From positions 16,980,001 to 17,044,000 of the forward strand of contig NC_067285.1 in NCBI RefSeq assembly GCF_020740795.1: DNA of 64,000 nt, in the 5' to 3' direction. The notes under the pieces were generated by a model, which made no database searches, was not told the DNA's origin, and worked only from the letters and a program-made list of their open reading frames with translations. The stretch is from Apus apus. Taxonomy: Eukaryota; Chordata; Aves; Apodiformes; Apodidae. Of this stretch, positions 34,200-48,500 are shown in pieces (the first letter of the stretch is position 1; each line of letters starts with the position of its first letter). The position numbers were made by a program, and so were the translations under genes.

Positions 34200-34246
34200 C
34201 ACTGCCCGGCCCGAGGAGGAGGAAGATGCCGAGGGGACGCTGAAAG
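34200..34246 (+). other. PLCE1: 3' end of putative PLCE1 non-coding exon 1
   Basis: The best donor on the + strand of the CpG island is GAAAG|GTGCGT at 34246/34247. Taking it as the end of a 5' non-coding exon gives a 21.8 kb first intron to the acceptor at 56079. The exon start is unknown, so only the 3' part is marked. This rests on splice-site form and position. Confidence 0.35.
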
Positions 34247-37200
34247 GTGCGTCCCGTGCTTGTCCCCGCCCGCTTTCACGGACTCGTTTCCCGGTCCCGG
34301 AGCGAGGCTGGCGCTTCCTTCAGGGGCTCCCTGGGGCTCGGCCCCGGCGCCTGCCGCCCCGGCGGGGGCTGCCCGCTGCGGCTGTGCCCAAGGGCGGGCG
34401 TGGGCTCCTCGTTCGGCCATGTTCTGCAGCCCCGGGCCGCCGGCGGGAGAGCGCGGTGGCCCCCGGTGCCAGTGCCCAGCCCATCTGACCTTTGGTTTCG
34501 GGGCTCCCCCCTCTCCGCCGGGAGGGTTCAAGGAAATCGCAAATGCAAAAGCAGTTTGGGGTGGATTACCCGTTTCCCACGTCCTGTAAATGCTTAGAAA
34601 TTACTTCCTCACTTTCTTTGTTATCTGTTGTTTTAGTTTTTTTTACCTGTTGTAATAAGCAGTTGTTATTTTTTTACTTTAAAGCCTGGCTAATTGTAAT
34701 CTGGGAGGAGTGGTGTAGCTCACAAGAAGTGTGGTGTTGGAAAGGAACGTCTGCTTGTAAGTGGCAGGGTTGACTCTTACCCCCCCACACTCAGTGGGTC
34801 TCGGTGAGCCCCTCTTTCGGGCTCTAAGCACTCCTTGCGGGAACTGCAGGCCCAGGCACCAAGGGCGAATGCATTCCTTCCAGCTCCAGACTTCTCTTCG
34901 GCCCACTTGGTGAAGTGAGTTTGAGTTATGAAGACTCTAAGTCTGCAAACATTTAGAGGAGTAGTTTCGCTGGAGCGTTTGTAGGATCAGGACAGAAGTG
35001 GCTGGGTGCGATGTTTGTTCTCCTGCATGCTCTTGGGATGCCACCAGCACAGGTGATACGGATAAGAGCCTTTACAGGTGGCTGCGAGCTAGGCTTCTGA
35101 TAAAGGAAGTGTAAGAGCTGGGTAGAGTGGTAGAGAAATGCTTAGAGAATCAGCTGTACGTCAGGGGAGCAGTGAAATGTTTCGTGTTTCATAGTAAGGC
35201 ACGTGTCTGAGGACCAGAATCGGGCTTGCTGTTGTATTTATATGACCAAAGTTTGCTAAATGTTTCAATCCGATATATTTTGTATACTTGTCCAATTGAA
35301 AGGGATCAGAAAACCTGCCCATTATGGAAAAAAGCATTCAGCAGTTACTGCAAAGCAGTGACCACTATGTGGTTTAAGAAGCAACACTTTCCAACTTCAG
35401 ACAAACATCTTTCATCTGTGGTATCTCATCCTGTGAAGAGTCGATGGCAAACAACTCATGTTTGTTATCCTTACAAAAATAAAAGCACCTAAACAAATCT
35501 GACAGCAATGAAATAAACGAGGTGAAACCAGAAACAGACATAACGTTTTTGTGTATTAGTAAATACTTCAGAGAAAAGCCCAAGTCAGAAAAGAATGTGC
35601 CCAGACTGTGCAGAAATTCACAAACGGATTACTAAAATCTTTCTTAGATCTAAATAGAATTTATTCATGTTCTGCGATAGTGAGTTATTAATCTTGTAAT
35701 GAGTTCATTCTTATTTTCACACATGATAAGAAGTTTTGTTATTAAAACACTGTGACTACAGACCAGACGGTGCAGTTCCTGTCCTTTCAAATCAGATGAA
35801 TGTGATGCATCTTAACCAATAAAAGTGTGATGTTAATCCAGACTTCCAACAATTTAATTTATTAAGGAAAAAAACCCCTCAAAGTACAATGTTAAGTTCA
35901 AGAAACATGAAAGCTTTACTGCAGAATAAAAAAATTCTGAGAACTGTATTTACTGGAAATCTGGCAAATTCATCAAAGAGTTTATAAAGTTGAGATTTGC
36001 GGGATTTGTAAAATAAGGAAAGTAAATTATATTTATTTAGGTTATCCAAAAGAATGTTGTGAAACAATTTGGGCACTATTTGTAATTGCCCATAGAAGGG
36101 ACTTTTTCTTATATTAAAGGGCTGTTCTGTTGAAGAGAGATATGAATATTAAGATCCAGCAAGTCCACTGAAATCCAGGATAGAAGAAAGGCACATTGAA
36201 AAGTGACAGTTGTAACTGTTCCTGAAAGATTGTGGTAAATTTATAATGGTTGGAAACATTTAGCTCAAGTTAGCAGCTCTTTTTTTTTTTTTTTTTGAGA
36301 AGAGCAGCTGTAATTTAGCAATAGTTCTTGGATTTGAAACAAGAATTAATGAAAGGAAGATGAGTTCTAAGAAGGCAAAAGGCAATTATTCTATTCATTT
36401 AAAGTCCTTGATTTGCATAGGGATTTTTCATTAAACATTAAAACTAAGGGGTATTTTAATGATCAGTTGCATATTTACAAAAGTATTTCTTTAAGGTTTT
36501 CTTTTAAAACACCAAAGACCACACTTTAGAACAAGGGTTGTCGTTTTGTTTTCTGTTTGTACAGCACCTACTGCAAATGGACATTGGCTTATGACTGTAA
36601 GCCCTAAACTCTATAAATTATGATGACAGTGTTATTAGCAATGATTCACATCTCTTGTTTTATATACTTTTTGAAAATAGCAGTAACTGAAATATGGGAA
36701 CAAATCGTGCAGCTCCAGCATGGACAGACTTAGTCTCACGCCTGTTCACAATGCTGCCATTGATGGTTTCATTTGAGTAATGGCTGTAATTTTATTATGC
36801 AGACAGCAGGTTGATGGCTTTCTGTACCTTTAGTATGTAGTCTTGATTAATTTTTATATTATACTTTTAATCATGGCTCTGTTCTATAAAGCTATTAGCA
36901 TGCCAACCTGAAATCCATGTTTTTCCTTAGGTTAATTTGGTCCCTTCTTGAACCTTCTTAATCTCATTTAGAAGAGAGTTGTTCCACATATACTTGAAGG
37001 CCTACATGACTGAGTACATACTATATGAGAGCAGTCCAGCTTACTCTGCATACTCCTTTATTTGCCTTGGCAAACCTATACATATATCTGCTTGTGGGTG
37101 TGGTTTCCATAGTCATGCTTCTGCCAGATATTGGTCATATTTTACTCTGATTTTTTTTTTTTTTTAACAAAATGTTCATCTCCTGAAAAGTGAGTTGTGT

Positions 37201-37837
37201 TTAAGAGCTGATGATCAGGTGCTGATGGTTTTTCTTTGCATTTCCTATAATGGGAGCTCTCTAATCCTTATGTTTTTGAGGCACGTTATTTTGATCTTTC
37301 TTGAAACAGTGACGTGCATTTGTCAATATGTCACTGTGGGATCAAAGTCTGATGTAATTTCATATACTCTGTCATGTTGACATCTCCATGCAAGACTTAA
37401 ATCATGTCACTGAATTTAAACTAGGCCATCCACAATACTCTCTTCTTAGCTACCCAGTCACTCATAAATAATCCAACATGTTCAAACAAAAGCTAGATTT
37501 GCCATCAGTTACCAAAAACTTGTAAGGTGCAAGAACTAGAAGGAATGAGCTCAACTTGCCACCAGAATTAACCTTTCTTCCAGAGCCTATTCCATTTCTC
37601 CAGTATATCAACTGTCAGTGGTGAGACCACAGGTAATACCAGGTAGCTCTTTCAGTGAGTGATTTAAAGTAGCAGGGAACCATGCCTTGGGAAGTATGTG
37701 ACATCCCAGGCTGCTGCCTTCTGCCTTCTTTGCGCCTGAAACTCTTTATGTGCTCCAGCATAACTTTCAGGTATTGAGACAGGGCAGGCTTGAGTCTTGT
37801 ACAAGGAAGTGTATTCTGTAGACCAGTATACTTCCTC

Positions 37838-37876
37838 TAGTATTTTACTTCCTCTAATATTTTACTCACAGTAGTC
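37838..37876. repeat. Imperfect tandem duplication of about 20 bases
   Basis: Two adjacent copies of a unit built on ACTTCCTCTARTATTTT, differing at one base. Confidence 0.7.
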
Positions 37877-40800
37877 TGAGGCATAATAGTTTTAATTGAC
37901 TGTGGGATTCTTTTTTTCTACATTGCTATCAGTAGGTAATATTTAATTATTTCTTACAACATTTTAAGTGGAGCCACCTCATGAAAAAAAAACACTATAT
38001 TTTTCAGTAGTTGTAACATCATTAGTAATTAAAATTAAATACTTGGGTATTTTCAATATTCTTTATGTTACTTATTTGAATGTTTTAAACAAGACAAAAA
38101 GTGGAAACATTGAGTTCAAAGTCAAAGCTACCATTTGAATACATTTATTTTGGGGATAATGGTTTTATTCTATTAGTATGCACAAGTGCTGCATAACTTG
38201 CATCTAAGAATAGCGTGTTTTCTTAAACAGATGACTCTCCAGTTGCATTGACCTTGCCTTGTGTAGCGGATCCTTGCTGTCTGTTCTTTCAGACAATGCT
38301 CTGATGAGACCTCTCCTCCCACAGTATTTTTCTCTGTCTGTGCTACAGCATGCAGCAAGAATGCTGCTGCAGCCATCTCTGGTATTTGAGGGTTTTGTTA
38401 CACTTCATCTTCTTTCTAGCATTTTCATAATGCATTCCTTTACACCCAAGTACAAAACTCTGTTGCTTGGATTAGGTTAATTTCTTTCTGTAGCAGTGCA
38501 AATATCTTTCAGCAGTATTTGGGGAAACCCGATTTGGTTTCCCTTTGGAATTCATCAAGAGCAAAAGGTGTCATGTAGCAGAGCAGCTACTGCTCTGTGC
38601 ACTACCAAGAGGTTTACATTGAAGAACAACCTGTAGACTTCCTCTTGAGGAACTTTCTTGGCGTGAATTCCTCCTTTTTAATCCCTTCAGGGTTGCTATG
38701 ATCGTTTTGGATTACAACTGTGTACCAAATTGCAAGGGGAAAAGAAAACCCAGTATTTTAATATCTTGGCTGAATTGCTTCTTGAAGACAGTATTGGCTA
38801 ATTTTAGGTAATTTTCATACTTCGACATCTGATTTATTTTCAGCCAGTTATTGTTTGTTTCAGACAAGTATGTTAAAAATTATTTAGAATTAGATTGTTT
38901 CATTGATGGGCAGAGATTTCTAAGAATTGGTCAGCATTTTTCCAACTTTTACTAGAAAAATTCATACTTTTGATGACTTTCAAATGTATCAGATGTTATG
39001 TGAAAGCTGTAGGAAAATAATCTAATTTCAGGTATTTCTTGTGAAAACTTAAAGTTTTTGCTTGCTCTGTGCACTTGTTTTTGTTCTACAGGCTTATGGG
39101 CAGCAGTAAAAGTAGAGGAATATCTGTCCAAGGCTGCAATCCCCTGGATTCCTGACTGCAGGAGAGGCTGACAAACAGGCTGTGCCTCCCTGTTTGGGTC
39201 TGTAATTCACATTAGCTCTTTAGCTATGCCATGGGTAGGTTTTCTGTAATGCTTTGAGCAGCAAAGGTGTGAAAGAGTGCCAGGTATATAATGCTTCTTG
39301 AAGTCTTTTGTATTGTAGTACTTCTGCATTATTGCAGTACTTTAGGTTTTTCAGATGAGAAATATGTCGCAATGTGGCTCCTTTAGAGCCCTTGAAATTT
39401 GTCAGTGTAGCTGTTACTTTTGTGAATAGTCTGTTATTTTTGCATTTCTCCCCCAAAGAGCCAAGTGGACATCCAAAAAGGGGAGAGTTTCCCATAATTA
39501 CCTTTGCTTTGTTGTGTCTGCACTTTTGTTTGTTTGTTTTGCTTTTCTTAATAGTGAGTTTATAGAAGACACAACAAAAATAGAAACAATAAAATCAATC
39601 AGTTGGACAGCTGCTTGTGTTGGAAGTATTTTAACCTTAATAACCACTCAAACTGTTGCTCTTTTTATCAGTTTCAATATACATGTGCTTTTATTCTGTG
39701 CTTTATTTCCACAAAGTATAAACAAGAAATTCAACTTTGGTGGTGGTGGTGTCCACTCAGTAGATATAGAAAGGAAATATGGAGAAAATGATTACAGAAG
39801 TGGATGGTTTATTGTATGTCACTAAATGAAACCTCTGTGATAATTCCATTTAGAGGCCTTCCCAGTTCATTAGCCTGGGTAATTTAAATAGGTAAGTTCA
39901 GTTATAGGGCTCTTTATTTTATTTTTGCAGGACAAATTTAGTAAATGGCTATCACTATCTCATCATCTGTCGCTGTATAACAGTTCCAACAAGTTATACC
40001 ATCCAAATATACTGTTCCTTTGAATAGTGTAATATGTCTACCAGTGTTTAATGGGTACACTTAATGTTTTCGTTCTGCGTGGTTTAGTTTGTTTTCAAAA
40101 TGAGATTTCCTCTTCTAAGGTATGGCTATTGGAGGGCGCTGTTGGAGGACTATAATAACTGCTCAGTGCTCCCTGCCCACCAGTAATTAATCCAGTTTCC
40201 AGTTTTGCTCTGGGTGAGCTGTTATCTATCAGAACAGCTCAGTCATGCCTTCCCCCAGTGTTGTATGATGACTGCAGTGTTTCTGAAAAAAGGAGAATTC
40301 TTTTAATTTGCTGAAAAGGCAAAGTGTACAGCTTTTTCTTTCCTTAGCATTAAAACTACTTTGTCTGTAATCCGGACTCGTTATCTAAAAGCAGTTCTTT
40401 GTCTTCTGTGTCTTTGAAAATATGGGCTCTTTGGAGTATACGGTGTCATAGAAACCTATATACCCTTTCTATGTCTTAAGTCTCTTAAATTGTTAAATGC
40501 CTTTTTTTTTTTATAGTCAGCTGAAATTTTTTTTGTTCCAACAAATTCTGAGCTATGAGAAATGTTTTATTTTTAACTGCATTTCTGTGTCACTCCTTTA
40601 TGAACAATTTTTGGAAGAATGTTTTCTTTGTTGTGATTATGTTTGTGCAGCAAATTGTGGAGCTCTGTCTTAATACTTCTTATTTCTGTGTAGTAGAAGA
40701 TGCAATGTCTTGAGGAGATCAGGGAAAAATAGGAAGTCTTCTTTAATTTTTTTCAGATTCATTTGTATTAAGAAATAGGAATTTCTTGGGAATCAGCAAT

Positions 40801-42729
40801 GTTTTGGGATGTAAATGATCCTTCATACTCTTCCAAAGTAGAGAAATAGAAAAATTGTAGATGTCATTGGAAGAATCAGGAAAAAGAAGAAGTAATTTAT
40901 AATACTAATAAATGTATAATACCTAAATTTAAAATATATTTTCATGGGTTTTTATAAGTCCTCCAATCAGAACCATTTTTTATCATGAAAACTATGGTGA
41001 GCACCAACTGTTCAGTGTATGAAGTTCCAAATCCTTGTTATCCTTCCCTTTCTATGATTAGTTTGGCTTAAAAGTAATAAATGTGGAATCTCCCTATTTG
41101 TCTTAAAGCTTTTAAACATTTATTGTTCCCATTTCCCTCTTGTGTTTATAATTAAATGGTTATGAGTAACTATATAATGGTACGTCTAGGGGCTTCTAGA
41201 AAAACTGCATTTTCTGAAGACATGACTGTAAGGATTAGCAATACTGTGAAGTCTGTCTGGAAATAAATTCTCCATACTGTTTGAACTGTGATTCTAGATT
41301 TGTGAGCCAGGTTCCGTAGTGGTTTGTAGAAATAAACAGTTCCCTAGACAGCAGGCTATGGAACAGGTCAGTGTTAAAATGTGCAGTAACGTCTTTCAAA
41401 TGTCTGTAGAGTACTAGACTACTAAGTCTGCTGGAATTATCTTTCAAGATTCAGATCATAGCACACATTGAGAGTTTTGTTACCTGATAGGCATAGGAAT
41501 GGTAGAGATGCATGGATAGTACAAGGTTTTCAGGAGGGCTTCACATCCACCCCTCCAGAAGAGGCAAGTTCTCTTAAAGAAGCGTGTGCTCTTAAATTTG
41601 CAAATGTCATTCTACTTTACCAAAAAAGCTTACCTCCATGTTTGTGTCATCCCCTCATTTGATTCCGTATACCCTTTATTATATTATGCAAGTTGATCAT
41701 CTAAATGTTAAGCCTTAACAGTCAGTTGTCCAGGTACATAAAAGTTGTTATTTAGGCTAAAATTTGAGGACAAAAGATAATGTGCCACAGTTATAATGGT
41801 AGAGCATAGTATTATCCTGTATAACAGCTTCTGTGCACCCCTGAACTTCATCTCAACCATGTACTTTTTATAAAGCTGTATGAAGTTGACTTACGAGTTA
41901 CTGGGAGAGCTGTAAAAATATTTGAGGAAGGTGCGTGCACAGATTTAGAGCAAGGCAAAATTTTTTGGTGTAACCATCATTGGAGCTATCAGTAAAGTAT
42001 TTGATCTGTGCATGAGTCACTCTGCTCTGAGATCACATGCCTTGCTCTGATTTGGCACGGTGCTCTGATTATTTTAATTTTTCTTTATAATGCCATTCTC
42101 AGACTTTTATCAGCTTTTTTTCTGCTCCCTTGAGCTCTGAGGACATTATTGAGAAGAGTAGGAAGCCCGAAACAAACAAACAAAAAACCCCATCCACTTG
42201 CTGTTCTTTCTTGAATTTACACTTACCAAAACTCTCCCAAACATTTCAGGTACATTTGACTCAATGAAAACAATGGATAATTTTAAAAAAACAAAACCCG
42301 TCTGCTGTTTTCCTGTCTTCTGGTTGTCCTGCCTTACTCATCTTGCTTACAGTCAAGCTCTATTCTGTTAGCAACCATGTGCACCCCTGTAGAGTTTTTA
42401 AAGTTTTAATTGAGACAGTGACTGCCTCAGCGCTTAGGCAGCAAATGCCAAGAAGGTTGACCATGTTCCCTCTACTTGCCAAAAAAGCGTGAAAGCTGGG
42501 GCCCTTTGCCTCTTAAAGAAAAAGAGACGCTCTGATCTTTCTGCATACAGATTTTTGCAAGTGTTGTGAGTCCCTGACCTATTCTTGGTAGATCTTGTCT
42601 ATCTCTTGCATGCTAGATGTGGCCAAAGGCCCCAGGAAAAAGCTACAGTGAGCTTGTGTAGATCAATCTGGGCTTATCCCTCTGATTATTGCTTTGACCA
42701 TGCTTTCTTTTTCTCTAGTTATAGTCTGA

Positions 42730-42747
42730 AATATATATATATATATA
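42730..42747. repeat. (AT)9 microsatellite
   Basis: A perfect AT run followed by A-rich sequence. Confidence 0.9.
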
Positions 42748-43708
42748 AAAATTAAAAATCCCATCTCTACAGTGATAGTTTTTTATGCAAGTGGCTTGTC
42801 TCTGTTATTCTTTCTACTAAATCTAAAGATCTGCTTGCTTAATTTTTAAAATATTTGATGTACATGTGGGTGTATAATTAAAAGAGCACAGATGTTGTAA
42901 TCTTGGTATCATACTATTTATTGTGTGTTTTTGTGTTGGCATTTCCAGTACCTGGTCCTGTAGAACTTTCAGTATTTAGATAATCTGACAATACATTGAA
43001 TGATGTGTGACTAAGTAAAACATACTAAGAACATTAAGTAACAAGGGAAATTATCAATAGACTTTAGTATGTACTGGTGCAGTTTAAAAATATTTAATCA
43101 TTATTGAGAAAGATATCAATGTAAACCATTAAAAATCAGAATCTTGAGTTTAAAAATAGTACAATAATAATACCTCTTGCACATTCTTCTTACCAGAACT
43201 ATACGTGGGACTATACAGAGTTTGCTTTTAATTTTTTTCTAGTGGGTGAATCATGAAAACCAAGCAGGTGTTTTGGTTTCTAAGGTTATTACAGGCAATA
43301 ATTATGCACACCTGAATTATGTACAACTATTATACAGTTATATAAGTGGTGTACATCTGACTTGGCTTTTTCTCTGTAGTTATGGCGTATTTTCTGTAGT
43401 GGGTATAGTCTTACTTAGAGAGATCACATGTAAAATAAGTGATGTAAAGCATATGTTATGTTTTCAAAAATACATTGAGACGTTGCAGTACTATTAGGGT
43501 TATTGCTTCCCTAGCTGTTTCTGCTTCTATAACAGCTTTGAAATGGTTAAATAAAAACACCCAGCATTAACGAACAGTTGATAAAGCCAGAAAACTATAT
43601 AGAATCCAAGAAGATCGTAGTGTGAGGAGTGCACTGTCAATTTCTAATTTAACCTGTTCTCAGATTCCTTTCAGAAACTATTCTAAGTTTGTCATACACT
43701 TTGGGAGG

Positions 43709-43798
43709 TCATAGAATCGTAGAATCATAGAGCTATTCGGGTTGGAAAAGACCCTTGGGATCACCAAGTCCAGCCATCATCCCTACTCTACAAAGTTC
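43709..43798 (-). mobile_element. CR1 LINE 3' end
   Basis: 'tcatagaatcgtagaatcat' is the reverse complement of the CR1 terminal ATTCTATGA-type repeats. It is followed by 'gggttggaaaagaccc', 'ttgggatcaccaagtccagc' and 'catcatccctactct', the usual first 90 bases read inward from a CR1 3' end. The element is on the minus strand, strongly 5'-truncated and relatively little diverged. Confidence 0.9.
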
Positions 43799-45159
43799 TA
43801 CAGTAGATTTGGATTTTGAAGGTAGAACTTGCCTTCCTTAAACTAAATTTAATTCTACTGATTTTATTTTTCTTAAAAGTAGGTGAAAAGGGAAAGCAGT
43901 ATTCAATAAGTAATTTTTGATAGCTTTGAAAGTAAATAAAAATGTCTTGAATATATAGGGGCTCTGAGTGTGACATAGTCCATGCTAAATTAACAGGAGC
44001 AGGTCTAAGAGGTGCTTAACAATTTGCAAGATAAATTCATAATAAAATAAGAGGACTACTGATAAAAAAAACCCAAAATCAAAACACAAACAAAAAAACC
44101 CCACAAAACCAACACAACAAGACAAAAAACTGGCAAAACTGAGCTCTGGAGCTTAAGGGTTGCCAATTGATTTGGAAAGGACAGAAATGACAGATATGCA
44201 GGAGTGGGAGGTAACTGTTTTGAGGTGTGGTAGTTGCATGCCTATGAAGACAGATAAACATTATTTAATTTGAAATCTGAAAAGACAGGTTATTCTGCTT
44301 TCATTTATGTCTGCTGGTTTTATATGTTGTTTCCTCATAGGTCATCTACTAATTTCTATGAGCTTTATTCTAGATGTATATGTACTGTTGTTTTCTCCTC
44401 CTCAGTCCTCACACAGGAAAGTGACATATGGTAAAGCAATACCATCCCCATTAGAAACTGTTACTATTTAAACAAAGAACTCCATATAGTGTGCAAGATA
44501 CTAGCTGGGGAAAGGAGAGCTTCTGGTTGCCTATTGCACATTGAGTTCTGGTACCTTCACTGAGTTATGATTAAAAAACACTTACTAGACATATAATCAA
44601 TGAACTTGATCAGTTGTAGCAAGCCACTGATGTTCATTGACTTACAAGCTGTCTTGAAACAGTTTTTTGACTTTACACTGTTTTGAAACATTACATAGGT
44701 TTTTGTTGTACACAGAGCACTGTTGCTACCATCTGCTATTGTTTTGTTCAAAACTGTAGATTGTGTGGACCATTAGTTTTCATCACTGCTATGTCTCCCC
44801 TTCGGGATCTTTTCTCATGCCAGTTATTACTTCATAACTCAGCTGCCTACTAAGGTCATTGTTGAACGATAAGTCCTGCAGGTAAGCCTTCTGCATCTAC
44901 TCTATAGGTTTTTCCCCTCAGCAGGATGAGGTCAGTGTTGTCATTTTGCCCAAGAGAAGCCTATTACCAGGCCTTGGGCTGCTCCTTGTTTTTCAGTTTG
45001 TTGCCTCAGTGCTGGCATGATAGTGCTGGATTCAGCGTTTCAGAGTCACCGCCTCATCCCTGCTCTTGGCCTAGCTAGGGACTTGAAAAAGTCTATATTC
45101 ATTGTGCTGTTTGGGTGTTAACTTGCTCATTAAATATCCTCAACTTCTTTCTTCAACTT

Positions 45160-45545
45160 TTGAGAATGTGGTTGTCGCAGATGGTGAGGCCAGTGATCTC
45201 TCTTGTTGGAGCATTGCAGGATGGGGCAGCAGGAGGGTGAGCTGGGGCCTGAGGCTCTGTCACAGCCCACTCATCCTGAGACCAGCACCAGTGGTGAGTT
45301 GGGTCTGGTGTTGATCTGATGAGTCTGGTTGCAGGGTCAGGAGCAGTGAAGGACAGGGCCTGGGCCCGGAGCTGCTGACGATGTAGCTCAGCCCAGGACC
45401 TGGAGAACAAGCCTTGAGCTGACGTGGCTTCTGGGCCCATTGGTGGGGCTTGCAGGTGGGGCTGATTTTGTCAGTTAAGGACTCGGTGTCCTTGGGGCCC
45501 TGACACTCCCTCTGAGAGACATCTGCAATGATCCTGACCTGGATT
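45160..45545. other. GC-rich, CpG-poor block in PLCE1 intron 1
   Basis: About 385 bases with markedly higher G+C than the flanks but few CpG. Open frames of 95-96 codons occur on the minus strand in two phases, neither with a recognised domain. It may be an old repeat, a non-coding RNA exon or a regulatory block. Confidence 0.3.
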
Positions 45546-48500
45546 AACATCGTATATCATTGTGTCAGTTGCAGCATTGGTTTGTCATTATCATGCCCAA
45601 ATACGTTACAGAAAATGGAGTAGTTTCATCTTCTTTGACTGTTACAGCAGAAATAACCTTGAGGGTTTCAGCGTGCGTTTGCTGGTTCCTTATCTTTTAC
45701 AGTCCTTTTGTGGCTGGGTTCTTTGGCTTGTTTAACTGTGCCACTGGCTGTTTCCTCTCTGGTGCTTTCTCTTGTCCTCCGCTCGATCTTAGGGTGTACC
45801 CCAAGCGATTGTATGTGCTTCCTCCCTTCTAGGACCTTTTAGAGCTAAATGTAAGGTTATTAAGTAATGTGATAGCAGCAGAGAAGAACAATCAAATGGA
45901 TGCAAACTAATATTTCTGCTTGACTGAGAAAGTGTAGACTGTATAAGTAATGTGCATTTTTGCAGATGTCGTTACTGAGGCATATGACTATTGGAATGTA
46001 TGTGTATCTAGTTTAGGGTAAAAACACGCCAAAAAGAATCCCTACTAGCATTTTCAGATTTTACTGAAGCTGCATTGTTTGGAGACTAGCAGAGTCTCTG
46101 GCACATATTGCCGCTTATGTCAAAATAAAAAAGGGTGTTCCAGAGAAGGAAGTGTTCTTTTCCAAATTATGATTGCATTTTTTTTTGCCTGATTTCTTAT
46201 GGAAATGACTTTGCAAAGTCACACTGTATGTCTGTGTGTCTTTTCTTCCAACTTTTAACTTGGCCTCTAAAGATACTGAAGACTCAACAAATTTCTTGAA
46301 AATGTTACTGAATTGCAGCAGAGTAGTTCTTTAAATCATTCTGGCTGTGAAAAAAAGTTGCTCTGAGAGATCACATGTGAGTAGAGAAAATACTTAGTAA
46401 TACCCCAACTGTAATAATCTCCTTAGACATAATGATTATTCAGAATTCATTACTTCTAGAAGTAACTAATATATATAATTAATGGTTATTTTGTGCTCTG
46501 TTGTTTTTGAGTGTATGTTTAGCTACTGAATACATGGACATTAAATATCTTTAGAAATATTTGTCCATTCATTTTACCAACAATTTTACTGTGTTAAAAT
46601 TGCATTTAATCTATTCAGCTTAAAGTACCTGAACTTTTAAGAAATGTAGTGAACTCTGAACAAGGGATTGTTTGTGTTAGATAAGTGTAGAATTGCTTTT
46701 GCCGTATGTTCTTATCCCAATTTACTATATTGTGAAGACTGAAGTAGACTAAAAATGTGGGATAAAGTCCCATCTTACCAAGGGAGCAGATTTTCATGTT
46801 TAGAATTCTGAATTCTTTTCTTTAATCAAGGAGCTGGACCAGTCTACCCAAGAGTGAGTTGTTTTATGATGACTGCACTCGAGTGGAGCACTTGAGGTTT
46901 TATCCCAGAATAAATGGTCAAGTCCAAATGTACAATTATTAGCCACAGGTTCTAAACAGGAATCTCACAGTAGTCAGAAATCCTTAATGGACTACTTTCA
47001 TAGAGGCTCTGAAAGGTAACCAAGAAAAGCTAGTAAGTCTGCGTTTGCTCAGCAAGGATATAGATTTTAATTACAATTATTTTAAAGATCCTCAAATAAA
47101 GGATTGCATAAATTTATCATAATCATATGTGGAGACATGCTGTGTTGATCTTCAGGCATGTTTCTCCTTCAAATAAGTTAAAATGTTAAAGTAATCCAAG
47201 TGAATCTTCAGGAACATGGAAGTTTCTCTGAACATACAATTTTCTCTGGGTCTAGTTCAATTTATTTTAAAAGATGAAGACATGGTGGTATACTATAAAA
47301 GAAGCCTCCTAATTTTGAGACGGGGTGTATTTCTATCCAGTTTTTTTATTGAATAAGGTTAAATTACTAGTATTTATACTATGGATTGCAATAATGCCTA
47401 CAAGAATTTAAAACAATTTAAAATGATCACTTAAAATTGATTATGTTGGTAATGGCCTCTTATGTTAACATAGTAAATATCTTGCAACATCGCAAAAAAT
47501 ATTGTGCAGTTATGTGGTGGCTTGCTGCTTGCACATTTAATTCGGGGAAGAGCCAACATCATAGAGATTACTTCATGCCTTGAATGAATCAGATGTCTCT
47601 CAGGGAATGATGTGGTTGATAAAGGCATTGCAGGCAACAAAATTAATGAAGTGTCCATTTGCTGATAGTTGTGTAGTGCTTTTTCAGTGTCACAGTGTTT
47701 AATATCTAGAAATGTTAGAACAGTAGGATTAGTATAGAAATTGTTTAATGTATTTTCAGGGATGCTTGATCAATAATCTTAAAATGACATCTTTTTCAAG
47801 AAGGTAATTTATTGCCTGATAAGCAAAACACACTGTTTGTTTCTCTTGTATTCTCTATCAGGCATGATAATAATATGCAGATGAAATAGCAGATGTTCAA
47901 AAGAGAAAGTAAAAATAATCAGGGACTAAATACTATAATTCCTGAATGAAGGGTGTGAATAGATCAGGAATGGTATACAAAGAAAACGTGTTTTGAGAAA
48001 GCTCAGTAGTGCTGCAGTGGTTTAGTTATGTTAGTTTTCAGCATTTAAAATTGTTTTCTTTGCCTTTCCAGAAGTATGAATATACAGACTGACAAATGAC
48101 TGAACTCTTGTTCACATACAGATTAGCTTTTCATTTTAATTTGAAACACATACTGGAGTTTCAGACTTGCTGCAGTTATGACAGCTGAGCAATAATTTAA
48201 GTTATTACTGGAGTCATGTTTTTAATAGGACCACTGTGGCTTAGCATAATGTGAATAAAAGTGTTAGCTTAGGTTTACAGAAGATAGACTGTAGTGATGT
48301 ATGCACCTCTCATTATCAGACATTTTACTAGTCAGAAATATTTGAATTACAGGTTTGTTCTCACTGCTGTGGCTATAATTACAGCTAATGCAGGTCAGTG
48401 AGAAAGAGAAGAGAGAAGACTTGGGTGCTCGTACAAGAAAAATACGATGAGGAAGAGTGAAAAGACAAAGAACCCCGAGTGTTCTTGTTGCTTATGGTGT

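Larger units (their letters stand above)
32930..34460 (+). promoter_or_regulatory. PLCE1: CpG island, probable PLCE1 promoter
   Basis: Very GC-rich, CpG-dense sequence of about 1.5 kb in an AT-rich landscape. It is the only promoter-like island between SLC35G1 and the PLCE1 coding exon, and PLCE1 is the next gene on the + strand. GC-box motifs (for example near 33673 and 34037) are present and no TATA box is seen. A promoter for a non-coding or divergent transcript cannot be excluded. Confidence 0.6.

Noticed and set aside
33420-34589. A 389-codon + strand frame in the second CpG island
   Set aside because: Stop codons are rare in such GC-rich sequence. The product is proline/arginine/alanine-rich without any domain, several other frames on both strands are equally long, and a good donor at 34246 interrupts it.
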